This document shows, piece by piece, positions 36,065-45,264 of a stretch of 64,000 nt of DNA (within the stretch, counting starts at the first letter, position 1; the number at the start of each line of letters is the position of its first letter). Under the pieces are notes generated by a model, which ran no database searches, had not been told where the DNA came from, and was given only the letters and a program-made list of their open reading frames with translations. Position numbers and translations under genes: made by a program. Source of the stretch: Guptibacillus hwajinpoensis (GTDB lineage: Bacteria > Bacillota > Bacilli > Bacillales > Guptibacillaceae); assembly GCF_001039475.1 (NCBI RefSeq), contig NZ_LELK01000001.1, positions 1,700,819-1,764,818 of the forward strand. Direction: 5' to 3'.

Positions 36065-37297
36065 ATGACACGAATTCTAATAGGACTTCTAGCAATATTA
36101 CTCATTAGTTTAATTAGTTTGGGAGGAGCACGGGAATGGGCTTCTTCAACTAACGAAGATGCGAAAAAAAGCAAGTGGGTAGGTACCTGGACAGCAAGCA
36201 TGCAGGCGCCTGCTAAAGATGGAAATTCTCATGAAGGGTTTAAAGATCAAACGATTCGCTTAATCCTTCGTCCACATAGCGACGGTGATAAAATGCGCAT
36301 CCGCTTATCGAATGAATTTGGTTCACTACCTTTATCGATGAAAGAAGTTCGAGTAGCTGTTTCTAAAGAAGGAGCGAGCGTAGATGGTGAGACCGATCAG
36401 GTCATCACGTTCAATGGTGAGAAATCATTTACGATTCCTGCTGGGGAGAAACAGTATAGCGATCCTGTTGAATTTCCCGTAGATGCTGATCAAAACCTCA
36501 GCGTAAGCTTATACGTTGATAAGGAAACTGGGCCAACAACATGGCATCAGCGCTCAACTCAAACGGTCTATATGTCTGAACCTGGTAACCATGCTTCAGA
36601 TGCTGAAGGTTCAGCCTACAAATCGAAAGAGGAAGCCTGGTTCTGGCTCGACCGGATGGAAGTCATTCCAGATGATTCGGTTAGCGGTGCTGTCGTTGTA
36701 ATGGGAAGCTCTATTGCTAATGGAAATGCTTCTACACTAAATGCAAACCGCCGATGGCCAGATTATCTTGCCAATCGAATGAACGAAGAAGATTCTAAAG
36801 TCAACATGTCTGTTCTAAATGCTGGCGTTTCTGCCAATCATTTAATTAATAGTGAGCTTGGAAAAGGTGAGAATGCCTTAGCACGGTTAGAGCGAGATGT
36901 GTTAAGTCAAAAAGGCGTACAAGCTGTTATTCTTCATGAGGGAATTAACGATATCAGACACTACCCAGAGTATGATTCAGAACAAATCATTAACCGAATG
37001 AAACAAATCATTAAAGCAACACATGAAGAAGGACTTTCAATATACGGCGGCACATTAACACCGTTTAAAGAGTCCGGCATGTATACAGAAAAGGGCGAGC
37101 AAACGCGCCAAGAAGTAAATGAATGGATCAGAACGAGCGGAGCATTCGATGCTGTTATTGATTTTGATCAAGCACTTAGAGATCCAGATGATCCAGAGAA
37201 ATTTCTCTCAACCTACGATTCGGGTGATCATCTCCATCCGAATGACAAAGGATATAAGAAGATGGCTGAGACAGTGGATTTATCTGTATTTGAATAA
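36065..37297 (+). CDS. Secreted SGNH/GDSL-type hydrolase
   Basis: 410 aa. Signal peptide (residues 1-22, ISLISLGG). An N-terminal beta domain (about 35-195, VGTWTASMQAP) precedes the catalytic domain. SGNH blocks: Ser in VVVMGSSIANGN, Gly in LNAGVSAN, Asn in HEGINDIRH, and Asp/His in DHLHPNDKGY. The layout matches secreted esterases/rhamnogalacturonan acetylesterase-like lipases of actinomycetes and bacilli. Likely removes ester groups from polysaccharide or lipid outside the cell; substrate unknown. Monocistronic. Confidence 0.9.
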   Translation: MTRILIGLLAILLISLISLGGAREWASSTNEDAKKSKWVGTWTASMQAPAKDGNSHEGFKDQTIRLILRPHSDGDKMRIRLSNEFGSLPLSMKEVRVAVSKEGASVDGETDQVITFNGEKSFTIPAGEKQYSDPVEFPVDADQNLSVSLYVDKETGPTTWHQRSTQTVYMSEPGNHASDAEGSAYKSKEEAWFWLDRMEVIPDDSVSGAVVVMGSSIANGNASTLNANRRWPDYLANRMNEEDSKVNMSVLNAGVSANHLINSELGKGENALARLERDVLSQKGVQAVILHEGINDIRHYPEYDSEQIINRMKQIIKATHEEGLSIYGGTLTPFKESGMYTEKGEQTRQEVNEWIRTSGAFDAVIDFDQALRDPDDPEKFLSTYDSGDHLHPNDKGYKKMAETVDLSVFE

Positions 37298-37306
37298 ATT
37301 AAGTTC

Positions 37307-37523
37307 TTTTCTAAAAGATTATTGCTTTTGAATGAATAATTGAATAAAAAAATCAACTTCTAATTGGAGCGAAAGGATGCTCGACTCCTGCGGGACTAGC
37401 GGGACAGGTGAGACCGCGCAAGAGCGTAAGCGATGAGGAGGCTCACCGCCCGCCCCGCGGAAAGCGAGCATCCTGGAGCGAAAATCCCCCCATTCTTAGA
37501 GCAACACTGTCTACGAAAAGATC
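37307..37523 (-). repeat. Palindromic intergenic element, copy C (complete, minus orientation)
   Basis: Core 37362-37484, the reverse complement of the copy at 13884: GGAGCGAAAGGATGCTCGAC at the left and GCGAGCATCCTGGAGCG at the right. Flanked by TTCTTTTCTAAAAGATTATT and GTCTACGAAAAGATCC. It lies just after the SGNH hydrolase gene. Confidence 0.9.
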
Positions 37524-37536
37524 CATAAATTAACAC

Positions 37537-37577
37537 AAAAAATGCTGAAGATCCTTTGTGGATCTTCAGCATTTTTT
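37537..37577. terminator. Strong bidirectional terminator
   Basis: AAAAAATGCTGAAGATCC/GGATCTTCAGCATTTTTT, a perfect 18-bp stem with loop TTTGT. Confidence 0.9.
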
Positions 37578-37587
37578 CAACGCTTGC

Positions 37588-37818
37588 TTATGTAATCATA
37601 ATTGCTAGAAAAAGGACTGATGCAGCAAAATAAACATACCCTAATTTACTATCTTTATCTTCACGCTTACTAATTTCGATGCCGAATAATAAGTACATGA
37701 TAAATAAATACGGAATCCATGCATTTATAGAAAGATCTTCCACAAAAAAATGATAGAAACCCATCATCACTGCTCCGATCGAAAGAGCAGTATTTACTTT
37801 TTTCAGTAAACCCAACAA
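37588..37818 (-). CDS. Small membrane protein, 76 aa (possibly DUF3953)
   Basis: Three hydrophobic segments (TALSIGAVMMGFYHFF, a WIPYLFIMYLLFGIEI segment, and GYVYFAASVLFLAIMIT) with a charged KREDKDSK loop. Looks like the small DUF3953-type membrane proteins but the assignment is uncertain. TTG start (tandem TTG codons) after AAAGGTG. Confidence 0.6.
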   Translation of the reverse strand: MLGLLKKVNTALSIGAVMMGFYHFFVEDLSINAWIPYLFIMYLLFGIEISKREDKDSKLGYVYFAASVLFLAIMIT

Positions 37819-37851
37819 ACCACACCTTTAGTTGTTCATTACTTCTGTACC

Positions 37852-38082
37852 CTATTCTATTCTTTTATTGTTAAACAATGATCGTCCTCTATCAATTAAC
37901 ATTTCTACTATTAAATAAATAGGAACGCCGATGATAAAGTATATTCCTAAATCCATTAACAACGACTTTAAGCTAAATCGATCTTCAAACCAATTGTAAT
38001 GGAAGTTCATCTTTTCATATACTTGCTCAGTAATCCGATTAGTCGCTATAACCGTAACGACAATGGCTATGAACTCTTTCAA
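37852..38082 (-). CDS. Small membrane protein, 76 aa, function unknown
   Basis: Two hydrophobic segments (EFIAIVVTVIAT and LGIYFIIGVPIYLIVEML) around an aromatic loop (NFHYNWFEDRF). TTG start with AGAGGTG 5 bases upstream. It is followed 33 bases later by the 76-aa gene at 37588 on the same strand, so they are probably co-transcribed. Confidence 0.6.
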   Translation of the reverse strand: MKEFIAIVVTVIATNRITEQVYEKMNFHYNWFEDRFSLKSLLMDLGIYFIIGVPIYLIVEMLIDRGRSLFNNKRIE

Positions 38083-38258
38083 ATGCCCACCTCTATCTGT
38101 GTTCTACCCTATCATAAAGGCATCAACCGAAGATTTATTTTTTGTAGACAACTGATAGGAGAATCAATGCTATTCCTAGAAATAGAAAAGCGATTTCAAT
38201 AGAGAGATTAGATTGAAGCGAACCATTAGATCGATATGTTGATAATAAATGGCTCATC

Positions 38259-38474
38259 TCTAATAGATTCTGCTTTTGAATCAATTATTGGATAAAAACC
38301 ACACTTTGCTAATTGGAGTGTAAGGATGCTCGACTCCTGCGGGACTAGCGGGACAGGTGAGACCCCACAGAAGCGTTAGCGACGAGGAGGCTCACCGCGC
38401 CCGCCCCGCGGAAAGCGAGCATCCTGGAGCGGAAATTAACCACTTATCTAAAAGCAACAATGTCTACGAAAAGA
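38259..38474 (-). repeat. Palindromic intergenic element, copy D (complete, minus orientation)
   Basis: Core 38311-38436, near-identical to copy C including GATGCTCGACTCCTGCGGG and CGCCCGCCCCGCGGAAAGCG. Flanks again keep TTCTGCTTTTGAATCAATTA and GTCTACGAAAAGAG. It lies in the largest non-coding gap here (38083-38676). Confidence 0.9.
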
Positions 38475-38508
38475 GTATGACATCCTCCTCACATCTAAAC
38501 TAGATTCA

Positions 38509-38628
38509 TTAATTAACTAATAATTGTATAGTCCCTACTCCGACTGATATAAGCGCAAAGACTAAAACAAATGAAAGCAGCTTACTTCTTTCCCTTTTTG
38601 TTTTACCTAACCAAAACCTCTCTTCAAT
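38509..38628 (-). pseudogene. Possible remnant of a small membrane protein gene
   Basis: A 39-residue frame with no standard start codon reads IEERFWLGKTKRERSKLL then a hydrophobic segment SFVLVFALISVGVGTIQLL and a stop. A TGA lies directly before it in frame, preceded by further open frame (SVIDSFRWD). It follows the 83-aa membrane protein gene on the same strand. It could be a decayed gene or a coincidence. Confidence 0.3.
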
Positions 38629-38676
38629 TCAGTCCCATCTGAAGGAATCTATTACACTAAGAGAGAATCTTATAGC

Positions 38677-38928
38677 TTAGAACAAACCGTATGCATAATC
38701 CAATGAAACAAGAAGAAACACAACACTCAATACAAATTTGATTAACCTGCTATGTTTTGGCTTTCCACTTTTCTTCTCCATAAATTCTACATAAATGATT
38801 AACAATATAAGTCCAATCCAGGTCATTATATTTCCAGTCAAATCATTATTCATTATTAATCTCACAGATACGAATGCTAAAAGAAAATAGCCACAGTATC
38901 CTGAAACATAATGAATGTATTCTTTCAT
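38677..38928 (-). CDS. Small membrane protein, 83 aa, function unknown
   Basis: Three hydrophobic segments (YFLLAFVSVRLI, IMTWIGLILLIIYVEF, LIKFVLSVVFLLVSLDYAYG) with a basic KKSGKPKHSR loop. Family not recognised. ATG 38928 follows GTGGTGAAG. Confidence 0.6.
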   Translation of the reverse strand: MKEYIHYVSGYCGYFLLAFVSVRLIMNNDLTGNIMTWIGLILLIIYVEFMEKKSGKPKHSRLIKFVLSVVFLLVSLDYAYGLF

Positions 38929-39283
38929 AACTTCACCACTCTTTCCAAAAGAATAACACTCAATAACTTTCTTAAAATCACGAAACGATCACTCTTCTAT
39001 ATATTACCATATCGTGACTGACTCCTCAGATAACTTACTTAACAGCTAATGACAAACCCATATCTACTAAGAGCTCTCTAACCTTAAACAAACTCCTAAG
39101 AATACATCGTTGTTCTCACTCGTAAAATGACAGTTGTACCAACGGAATTCGCCTACTACGTCTCGAGACCTAGAGGGAATTTGGACTGTAGACCGCTGTA
39201 TTATTGGTTTGCTTGCAGTAATTTTAAAGAGAGGAAAAAAGTGCTTAGCAAGACTAATCGAAAAAGGAATCGGGGGAGAATGT

Positions 39284-42200
39284 ATGCAATTATTAACGAA
39301 TTGGGCTTTTCGAAACAAAACAGCAATGGGACTATTTATCGTTATTACGCTTTTGGTGGGAACTGTTAGTTATTTTCTACTGCCTATGGAATTTCTGCCT
39401 GAAGCTGATAACCCACAGGTAACCGTCGTTACGCTTGGTCCAGGTAATGATGCGGGTTCTATGACTACAAATGTCACCGAACCAATTGAACAAGCCGTAG
39501 CTTCCGTGAGTGGAAAAACATCGGTTCTCTCAACAACAGGTGAAGGATATTCACAAATTACGATTAACTTTGATTCGAAAACGGACATGAAGGAAGCGAA
39601 GAATAACGTAGAAGATGCCATCAACCCACTTTCGCTACCAGAAGGTGTTGGAAAACCCCAGATATCGCAACTCAACACAACCATGATCCCGGTTGGGCAG
39701 GTGTCGATTACGTTTGATGACGGGATGACCAAAAGCAACCTTGAGCAAGTAAATGACAGGTTTAAACCACTATTCGAGAACCAGGAAGGCTTATCACAAG
39801 CTAGCATTGTTGGTGAGAGCGGATCACGCATTCAGATCAATTTGGATCGAGATAAGTTAGAGCAGCTTCAAATTCCAGTTAATGCGATTATGGGAGTCCT
39901 TCAAGGGCAGAATGTTTCCGCATCAGCTGGAAACACAACCATTGATGGAGAGAAAAGCACGATTAACGTAACCGATAACCTGACATCAATCGATGCGCTT
40001 GAGAACTTACCTATTCCTCTCCAGATTCCGAACTCGGAGCCAGTTTATTTAAAAGATGTCGCGTCGGTCGAACAGGTGAAGTCCGATGATCTTGTTACAA
40101 GGGTGAATGGGAAAGAAGCTCTTGCCGTTGTCCTTTTTAAGGAAAGTGATGCGAGTGCGGTTACTGCTGGTAATGAAGTCGAGGAAACGGTGCAGAAAAT
40201 TAACAACGAGTACAATGGTGTTGAAGCAAAGACTCTCTTCACAACTGGAGACTTGGTAAAGAACTCTGTCACAAGTATGATGCGCGAGGTTGGACTTGGT
40301 GCGCTCTTTGCGACGCTAGTTATTCTGTTATTTCTGAGGAAATTAAAACCGACCATTATTACAGCCATTTCGATTCCTCTATCACTCGCCATTACGCTCT
40401 TACTTCTCTGGGTTTCTGGCGTAACACTAAATATTCTAACGCTTGGAGGTGTGGCTGTAGCGGTCGGTCGTCTAGTTGATGACAGTATCGTTGTCGTCGA
40501 GAACATCTTCAGGCGCAGTCAGAACGAAAAGCTATCAAAGGCAACCGTGTTAGAAGCAACAAAGGAAGTATCACGTGCCATCACATCATCAACGCTCATT
40601 ACAGTTGCCGTGTTTCTACCAATGGGTCTTGTGAACGGATCATTAAAGGCGTTCCTCCTCCCGTTTGGATTAACCGTCACTTACTCATTGCTAGCTTCCC
40701 TACTCGTCGCTTTGACCGTTGTTCCACTTCTGAGTCGCGCAATGTTAAAAAACACAACGCTACCATCTCATTCGCCACCTGAAGGGTATATCAAAGTTCT
40801 TAGATGGTCTCTCAATCATAAATTCGTACCAATTCTCCTGGCGATTGTCGTTTTTGGTGGTTCAATTGCTCTTTATGTAACAATGCCAAAAGCAGCGACT
40901 GGCGCAAATGATGCATCAATGGTATCTGTGAGTATGGAATTCCCGAGCGGCACACCTGAAGATACAAAAAAGAAGCGTATGATGGAGTTTGAGAATACGC
41001 TAGCTGATTTCGATGGATATGAGTATATGATTACGCAATATGGTTCAAGTGAAGAGGAAGCACAGTACGGACAGGTAAGTGATCCGAATACAGTACTCTA
41101 CACGGTCATTATGAAAGAAGATGCGGATGCGGAGAAATTCATTGAAGAAGTCGATCAAGCAAAACAAGATGAGAAGAACGTTACGATTGAAGCAAATCCT
41201 GCTTCAATGTTCGGGGGCTCCTCGAACTCTTCCATTACGTATGATGTGATCGGAAACAATACGAACGATATCTTAATTGCATCAGGTAAATTGATTGATG
41301 AAATGAAAGATGTTGACGGTGTACAAAAAGTATCGAGCAATCAGGATAAAACATCGCCAGTGTATACAGTAAAAGTTAATACGAAGAAAGCGAATGCCCA
41401 ACAAACGGCTATGCAAATTAGTAGTCTACTTAACCCACAACCAATCGGCGCAATGACGCTGGATGATCAGAAATTGCCAGTCTTTCTTAATGCAAACATT
41501 AACCCTGATTCACTATCTGACTTAAATGATTTAACACTTGCGACGAATGCCGGAGCAGTCCCACTGTCTCAAGTGGCTTCGATTACGCAGGAAGAGAAGC
41601 CGAGTACGGTTCTTCATAAAGATGGTGATTTGTATGCGCGTATTACCGCAGAAGTTACACCAGAAGAGCTCTCAGTCATTGCTGGGAAAATCACTGAGAA
41701 AGTGAACAAACTTGATCTCCCAGAAGGAATTACGCTTGATACAGGCGGAGCTTCCGAACAACAAGCAAATGACTTTAAAGATCTTGGTATCACGATGCTA
41801 GCGTCAATCTTAATTGTGTATCTCATTATGGTGCTAACATTCAAGACGTTACGTGCACCGCTCGCGATTCTAATGACCCTTCCGCTTGCATCCATCGGAG
41901 CCGTTCTTGGTCTATTAATCTCTGGCGTGCCAGCTGATGCGACAGCGCTGATCGGAGCATTAATGCTGATTGGAGTTGTCGTCACAAACGCGATCGTGCT
42001 CATTGATCGTGTGAAGCAAAATGAAGAAACCATGATTATCCGAGATGCTATTCTCGAAGCATGTGCAATCCGCCTTCGTCCCGTTGTGATGACCGCAATT
42101 GCTACAATATGTGCAATGCTTCCACTTCTCTTCGGACATTCTGAAGCCGGTAGCCTTGTATCAAAGTCGCTAGCCGTCGTTGTAATTGGCGGACTTTCTG

Positions 42201-42316
42201 GAGCGACTGTTCTCACGCTCGTCATTGTGCCCGTCTTTTATGAATTGCTTTACTTTAGAAAGTCAAAACGCCAGCGAAAGCAGGAAATTGTAACAGAGCA
42301 ACAAGTAGCGAACTAA
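39284..42316 (+). CDS. RND efflux pump (AcrB/SwrC-like, HAE family)
   Basis: 1010 aa. Proton-driven multidrug or lipopeptide exporter of the cytoplasmic membrane. It opens FRNKTAMGLFIVITLLVGTVSYFLLP and has two repeats of a large extracytoplasmic loop plus a six-segment bundle. The proton-relay segment GGVAVAVGRLVDDSIVVVENI lies in the first bundle and GALMLIGVVVTNAIVLIDRV in the second. Close in layout to SwrC of Bacillus subtilis, which acts without an outer-membrane channel. ATG 39284 follows GGGGGAG; longer in-frame readings lack a ribosome site. No adaptor (membrane-fusion) gene is adjacent. Own terminator at 42322. Confidence 0.93.
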   Translation: MQLLTNWAFRNKTAMGLFIVITLLVGTVSYFLLPMEFLPEADNPQVTVVTLGPGNDAGSMTTNVTEPIEQAVASVSGKTSVLSTTGEGYSQITINFDSKTDMKEAKNNVEDAINPLSLPEGVGKPQISQLNTTMIPVGQVSITFDDGMTKSNLEQVNDRFKPLFENQEGLSQASIVGESGSRIQINLDRDKLEQLQIPVNAIMGVLQGQNVSASAGNTTIDGEKSTINVTDNLTSIDALENLPIPLQIPNSEPVYLKDVASVEQVKSDDLVTRVNGKEALAVVLFKESDASAVTAGNEVEETVQKINNEYNGVEAKTLFTTGDLVKNSVTSMMREVGLGALFATLVILLFLRKLKPTIITAISIPLSLAITLLLLWVSGVTLNILTLGGVAVAVGRLVDDSIVVVENIFRRSQNEKLSKATVLEATKEVSRAITSSTLITVAVFLPMGLVNGSLKAFLLPFGLTVTYSLLASLLVALTVVPLLSRAMLKNTTLPSHSPPEGYIKVLRWSLNHKFVPILLAIVVFGGSIALYVTMPKAATGANDASMVSVSMEFPSGTPEDTKKKRMMEFENTLADFDGYEYMITQYGSSEEEAQYGQVSDPNTVLYTVIMKEDADAEKFIEEVDQAKQDEKNVTIEANPASMFGGSSNSSITYDVIGNNTNDILIASGKLIDEMKDVDGVQKVSSNQDKTSPVYTVKVNTKKANAQQTAMQISSLLNPQPIGAMTLDDQKLPVFLNANINPDSLSDLNDLTLATNAGAVPLSQVASITQEEKPSTVLHKDGDLYARITAEVTPEELSVIAGKITEKVNKLDLPEGITLDTGGASEQQANDFKDLGITMLASILIVYLIMVLTFKTLRAPLAILMTLPLASIGAVLGLLISGVPADATALIGALMLIGVVVTNAIVLIDRVKQNEETMIIRDAILEACAIRLRPVVMTAIATICAMLPLLFGHSEAGSLVSKSLAVVVIGGLSGATVLTLVIVPVFYELLYFRKSKRQRKQEIVTEQQVAN

Positions 42317-42321
42317 TCAAG

Positions 42322-42362
42322 AAAAACTGCCATCCTTTTATCATAAGGGTGGCAGTTTTATT
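42322..42362 (+). terminator. Terminator of the RND pump gene
   Basis: AAAAACTGCCATCC/GGGTGGCAGTTTT stem with TTTTATTG tail. Confidence 0.88.
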
Positions 42363-42402
42363 GTAGTTCAGCGCAAAATTGATGTGCACAGCATGAACTG
42401 TC

Positions 42403-42768
42403 CTAATCATCATCTCGGCTGCTATTGTCATTTCCATCTTCTTCGTATGTCCAGCGTTCCCGCTCTTCTTGCTCTTCTTGCTCTTCCTCACGATCTCGTT
42501 GTTCCTCATCTTCGTCATTGAATTCTCCTGTTTCATCATATCTCTCTTCATAGTCGTCATCGTCATCAAAATCAACATCCCACTTATGGGTTCTCACATT
42601 AGATGAAGCATGAGTGGCTGCAACTTTACTCGTAACAGCTTTTACTTTAGATCGACGTGACAGACTCCTGAATACAAAAAACCCACCAATCATGAAGATG
42701 AAAACAAATTCAACTGGAATGAACAAAAATAACGCCAGCAGGATCATAACATACAGAATCCAATACAT
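42403..42768 (-). CDS. Membrane-anchored protein with a very acidic tail, 121 aa
   Basis: Two close N-terminal hydrophobic segments (about 1-36), a basic stretch (RSLSRRSKVKAVTSK) at the membrane face, then a tail of about 60 residues made mostly of Asp and Glu (WDVDFDDDDDYEERYDE and further Glu/Arg-rich runs). Composition is low complexity and no family is recognised. ATG 42768 is 8 bases after GGGAG. The acidic tail could reflect a salt-tolerant lifestyle or bind cations. Confidence 0.65.
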   Translation of the reverse strand: MYWILYVMILLALFLFIPVEFVFIFMIGGFFVFRSLSRRSKVKAVTSKVAATHASSNVRTHKWDVDFDDDDDYEERYDETGEFNDEDEEQRDREEEQEEQEERERWTYEEDGNDNSSRDDD

Positions 42769-43008
42769 TGTCCCAGCTCCCTCAAAGAACATTCGTTTTC
42801 TAGCAAAAGCTTTTACACCAACTAGCGTTAAAGAAGAGACATTTTACGTACCTATCTTATTCCGCTGAACGTCACTCCATTCCTCCCGTTGTTCGGTTTT
42901 GCATGGAATTGGGTTAATACTCTCTATATCTTCCTTGCTTAAGTTTATATACCTTCAACAAGACTAACTTTTTCTGGTCGAAAGCCTTTAATAAAAAATG
43001 TTTAAGGT

Positions 43009-43228
43009 CTTTTCGTAGACATTGTAGTTATAAGAGGAGTTAATTTCCGCTCCAGGATGCTCGCTTTCCGCGGGGCGGGCGGTGAGCCTCCTCGTCGCTA
43101 ACGCTCCTGTGGGGTCTCACCTGCCCCGCTAGTCCCGCAGGAGTCGAGCATCCTTCCGCTCCAATTAGCGAAGTGTGGTGTTTTATATTTAAATTTTTTC
43201 AAATGCAACGACCTTACAGAAAGAGCCT
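43009..43228 (+). repeat. Palindromic intergenic element, copy E (complete)
   Basis: Core 43044-43168, same orientation and nearly the same sequence as copy B (CCGCTCCAGGATGCTCGC...GTCGAGCATCCTTCCGCTCC). Left flank GGTCTTTTCGTAGACATTGT; right flank ACAGAAAGAGCC. It lies in a 543-bp gap with no gene. Confidence 0.9.
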
Positions 43229-43238
43229 ATTAAAATGA

Positions 43239-43271
43239 AAAGGGAACTACATCATTGATGAAGTTCCCTTG
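43239..43271 (-). terminator. Terminator of the VOC gene at 43312
   Basis: AAGGGAACTTCATC/GATGTAGTTCCCTT stem (one mismatch), then TTCATTTTAA on the minus strand. Confidence 0.75.
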
Positions 43272-43311
43272 AACCTAGACTATTATTATGTAGAACAACC
43301 GGTCGTATAGA

Positions 43312-43716
43312 TTAGACTCGAGAAGAGTCAGTTCCTAAGATTGATTTAATTTGTGTTTCTTCTTCTTTCTTATCCAGGTACTCAAAAAAACCAATACGAT
43401 TTCCCCATGGATCTCGGAAGGTTCCCCACTTGACTGGAACTTCGGGTCTTGAGTGTATTTCGAACCTTTCAATCGTTAATTCCTTTATAAGTCTTTCACG
43501 TTCACCTTCAATATCTGTAACCCCTAATCGCAAAGGACCATTGCCCTCCGTTAACTCTCCTTCAGCCACCTGTAACCAACAGCCAGGAATGAGTTCCCAT
43601 TCAACAAATCCCTTATGGGGAATAAAATCGGGATGTTTATTTATTAGAGTTTCATACCATTTATGCCCCTCTTCAATATTAGAAACACGAACTTGAGTAG
43701 TCATCTCAAAAATCAA
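43312..43716 (-). CDS. VOC family (glyoxalase/bleomycin-resistance-like) protein
   Basis: 134 aa, single glyoxalase-type domain: VRVSNIEEGHKWYETLINKHPDF at the N-terminus and VKWGTFRDPWGNRIGFFEYL near residue 105. No metal pattern strong enough to predict a reaction. TTG start at 43716, 8 bases after AGGAGG. Confidence 0.88.
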   Translation of the reverse strand: MIFEMTTQVRVSNIEEGHKWYETLINKHPDFIPHKGFVEWELIPGCWLQVAEGELTEGNGPLRLGVTDIEGERERLIKELTIERFEIHSRPEVPVKWGTFRDPWGNRIGFFEYLDKKEEETQIKSILGTDSSRV

Positions 43717-43774
43717 TTATGATACCTCCTAATGTAGGTTTAATTAATTATTCAATGATGCATTTACAGGATCC

Positions 43775-44599
43775 TTATTTAGCATATCCAATATGTTTCT
43801 TCTGGTCGGTGATGTCCAGTTCAGGATGATATCTCTCTACCAATTCAATAACATCTTCAATTAACTTCTCTAATTTTTCTATACCGTTTTGTGGATGTCC
43901 AATTAGAATATTCGTCATTCGATCATGAAGACTTTCCGGTCTAATTTCCATTTGTTCAATATAGATCCCCATCCACTTAAATACAGGGTGGTGTACATAT
44001 ATGTGATTAAGTCCAAATAAAACTCCTAGTAGATTCCTTTGCACGCCACAAATAACATCAGAAAGCATTAACCAATCTTGGCGTTTCAAAAGTGCTTTTC
44101 GGTTATTCCATCGATTACTCAACCAGAGGTTTTCCGAAATCATACGTTTTGAAAGCTCTAACGGGTAAGTGGCAATTCTGTTTTTTAGGTCATTGATTTT
44201 TTCTTCTCCAAAAAGGCTGACACCATCATTTATGGAAGCTATAATACACTGTTTATCGTAGTCCGTTTCGTATCTATCCACAACATCTGAAATAAACCGT
44301 TCTACTGTTTCACACAAAAAGTTACTAATCTCAAACTTAATTCCATTTTGATCCAAGTAAGATTCAGACCACTCTTCATCTTCATAAGGATGATATGAAA
44401 GAATAGTGCCATCAATTTTTTGAATCGGATTCTGTCGATCCTCGTCAGTAGGAGAGCTTGACCATAAAATATGTAATTCAATATCCGAATGTTCATCTTG
44501 TAAGTTTTTAGATACTGATCCAGCAAGAAGAACGGCATCTACCTTTGGGTTTTCCTTATAATGTGCTGACATCTCGATTGATTTTTGTAATAAATTCAT
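43775..44599 (-). CDS. Nucleotidyltransferase-fold protein (DUF4037/aminoglycoside adenylyltransferase-like)
   Basis: 274 aa. The N-terminal nucleotidyltransferase domain has AVLLAGSVSKNLQDEHSDIELHI, i.e. the GS...D-x-E/D catalytic pattern, with FEISNF further on as the likely third acidic residue. The C-terminal half is helical (DUF4037-like). It may transfer nucleotides to a drug or a protein. It does not resemble the nucleotidyltransferase at 45698. ATG behind TTGGAGG. Confidence 0.8.
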   Translation of the reverse strand: MNLLQKSIEMSAHYKENPKVDAVLLAGSVSKNLQDEHSDIELHILWSSSPTDEDRQNPIQKIDGTILSYHPYEDEEWSESYLDQNGIKFEISNFLCETVERFISDVVDRYETDYDKQCIIASINDGVSLFGEEKINDLKNRIATYPLELSKRMISENLWLSNRWNNRKALLKRQDWLMLSDVICGVQRNLLGVLFGLNHIYVHHPVFKWMGIYIEQMEIRPESLHDRMTNILIGHPQNGIEKLEKLIEDVIELVERYHPELDITDQKKHIGYAK

Positions 44600-44646
44600 C
44601 TAGACCTCCAACAAGTTTATCTGCAAATATTATTTCATAATCATTT

Positions 44647-44841
44647 CTATGTATTAGACCTAGATCCTCTATATTTATTAGCTCTATACTCCGTTGAAAA
44701 ATAGAACACTGCAATGATAAATAATGCAGTTGAAAGGAACATGACAATTCCGTTCCATTCACCATTAAATATTGCGATATTTATAAGTGTCATTGTGTGC
44801 ATGATAGCTACGATTATGAACAAAACGAGATACGTTTTCAT
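44647..44841 (-). CDS. Small membrane protein, 64 aa, function unknown
   Basis: Two hydrophobic segments (TYLVLFIIVAIMHTMTLINIAIF and GIVMFLSTALFIIAVFYF) and a polar basic tail (RANKYRGSRSNT). ATG 44841 is 10 bases after GGAGG. Family not recognised. Confidence 0.6.
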   Translation of the reverse strand: MKTYLVLFIIVAIMHTMTLINIAIFNGEWNGIVMFLSTALFIIAVFYFSTEYRANKYRGSRSNT

Positions 44842-44875
44842 AGGTAGTTCACCTCCCACGATAAGGTGTCAAAAG

Positions 44876-45187
44876 CTATTTCTCTATTATTCCTAAGTAA
44901 TCTTCTTCTTTAATCTCACTTTTTTCAGTAACAAGAAGAGCTTTAAAGGATGTAAAAAGCTCTTGAATCTCTTTTTCCTTATTAATAAGTTCCATACTAG
45001 TTCGGTAATCATCTTCACTTTTATAGTACGTCATTTCCAGCCATTTTGTAGGATCTACTTTGCTATGTAAGTAAGTTGTTTCAGCATCTATGTACCTTCC
45101 ATAGACTTCTCGAGCTTTCTGTTGAATAAGCAAATACTCTTCTATTTTTTCTTTTTGAATATGATATTCATAAACTTTTACAAACAT
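44876..45187 (-). CDS. Small soluble protein, 103 aa, ABM-like dimeric barrel candidate
   Basis: Reads FVKVYEYHIQKEKIEEYLLIQQKA, then YLHSKVDPTKWLEMTYYKSEDDYRTS. This beta-alpha-beta pattern with a central W-x-E-M-T-Y strand is typical of dimeric alpha-beta barrels (antibiotic biosynthesis monooxygenase-like). No catalytic motif is seen. ATG follows GGAGGAG. Confidence 0.65.
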   Translation of the reverse strand: MFVKVYEYHIQKEKIEEYLLIQQKAREVYGRYIDAETTYLHSKVDPTKWLEMTYYKSEDDYRTSMELINKEKEIQELFTSFKALLVTEKSEIKEEDYLGIIEK

Positions 45188-45264
45188 AAATTTCTCACTC
45201 CTCCAAGAAAAATTAATATTCAGTCATTCAGAACTACCCGAAACCCACGTTAAACGCTCATCTT

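Noticed and set aside
39134-39283. N-terminal extension of the RND pump frame
   Set aside because: Lacks a ribosome site, is not hydrophobic in the RND pattern, and the ATG at 39284 has GGGGGAG and starts the normal RND N-terminus.
41614-42225. 203-aa frame antisense to the RND gene
   Set aside because: Composition is a Ser/Ile/Thr-rich shadow of the RND coding strand with no ribosome site.
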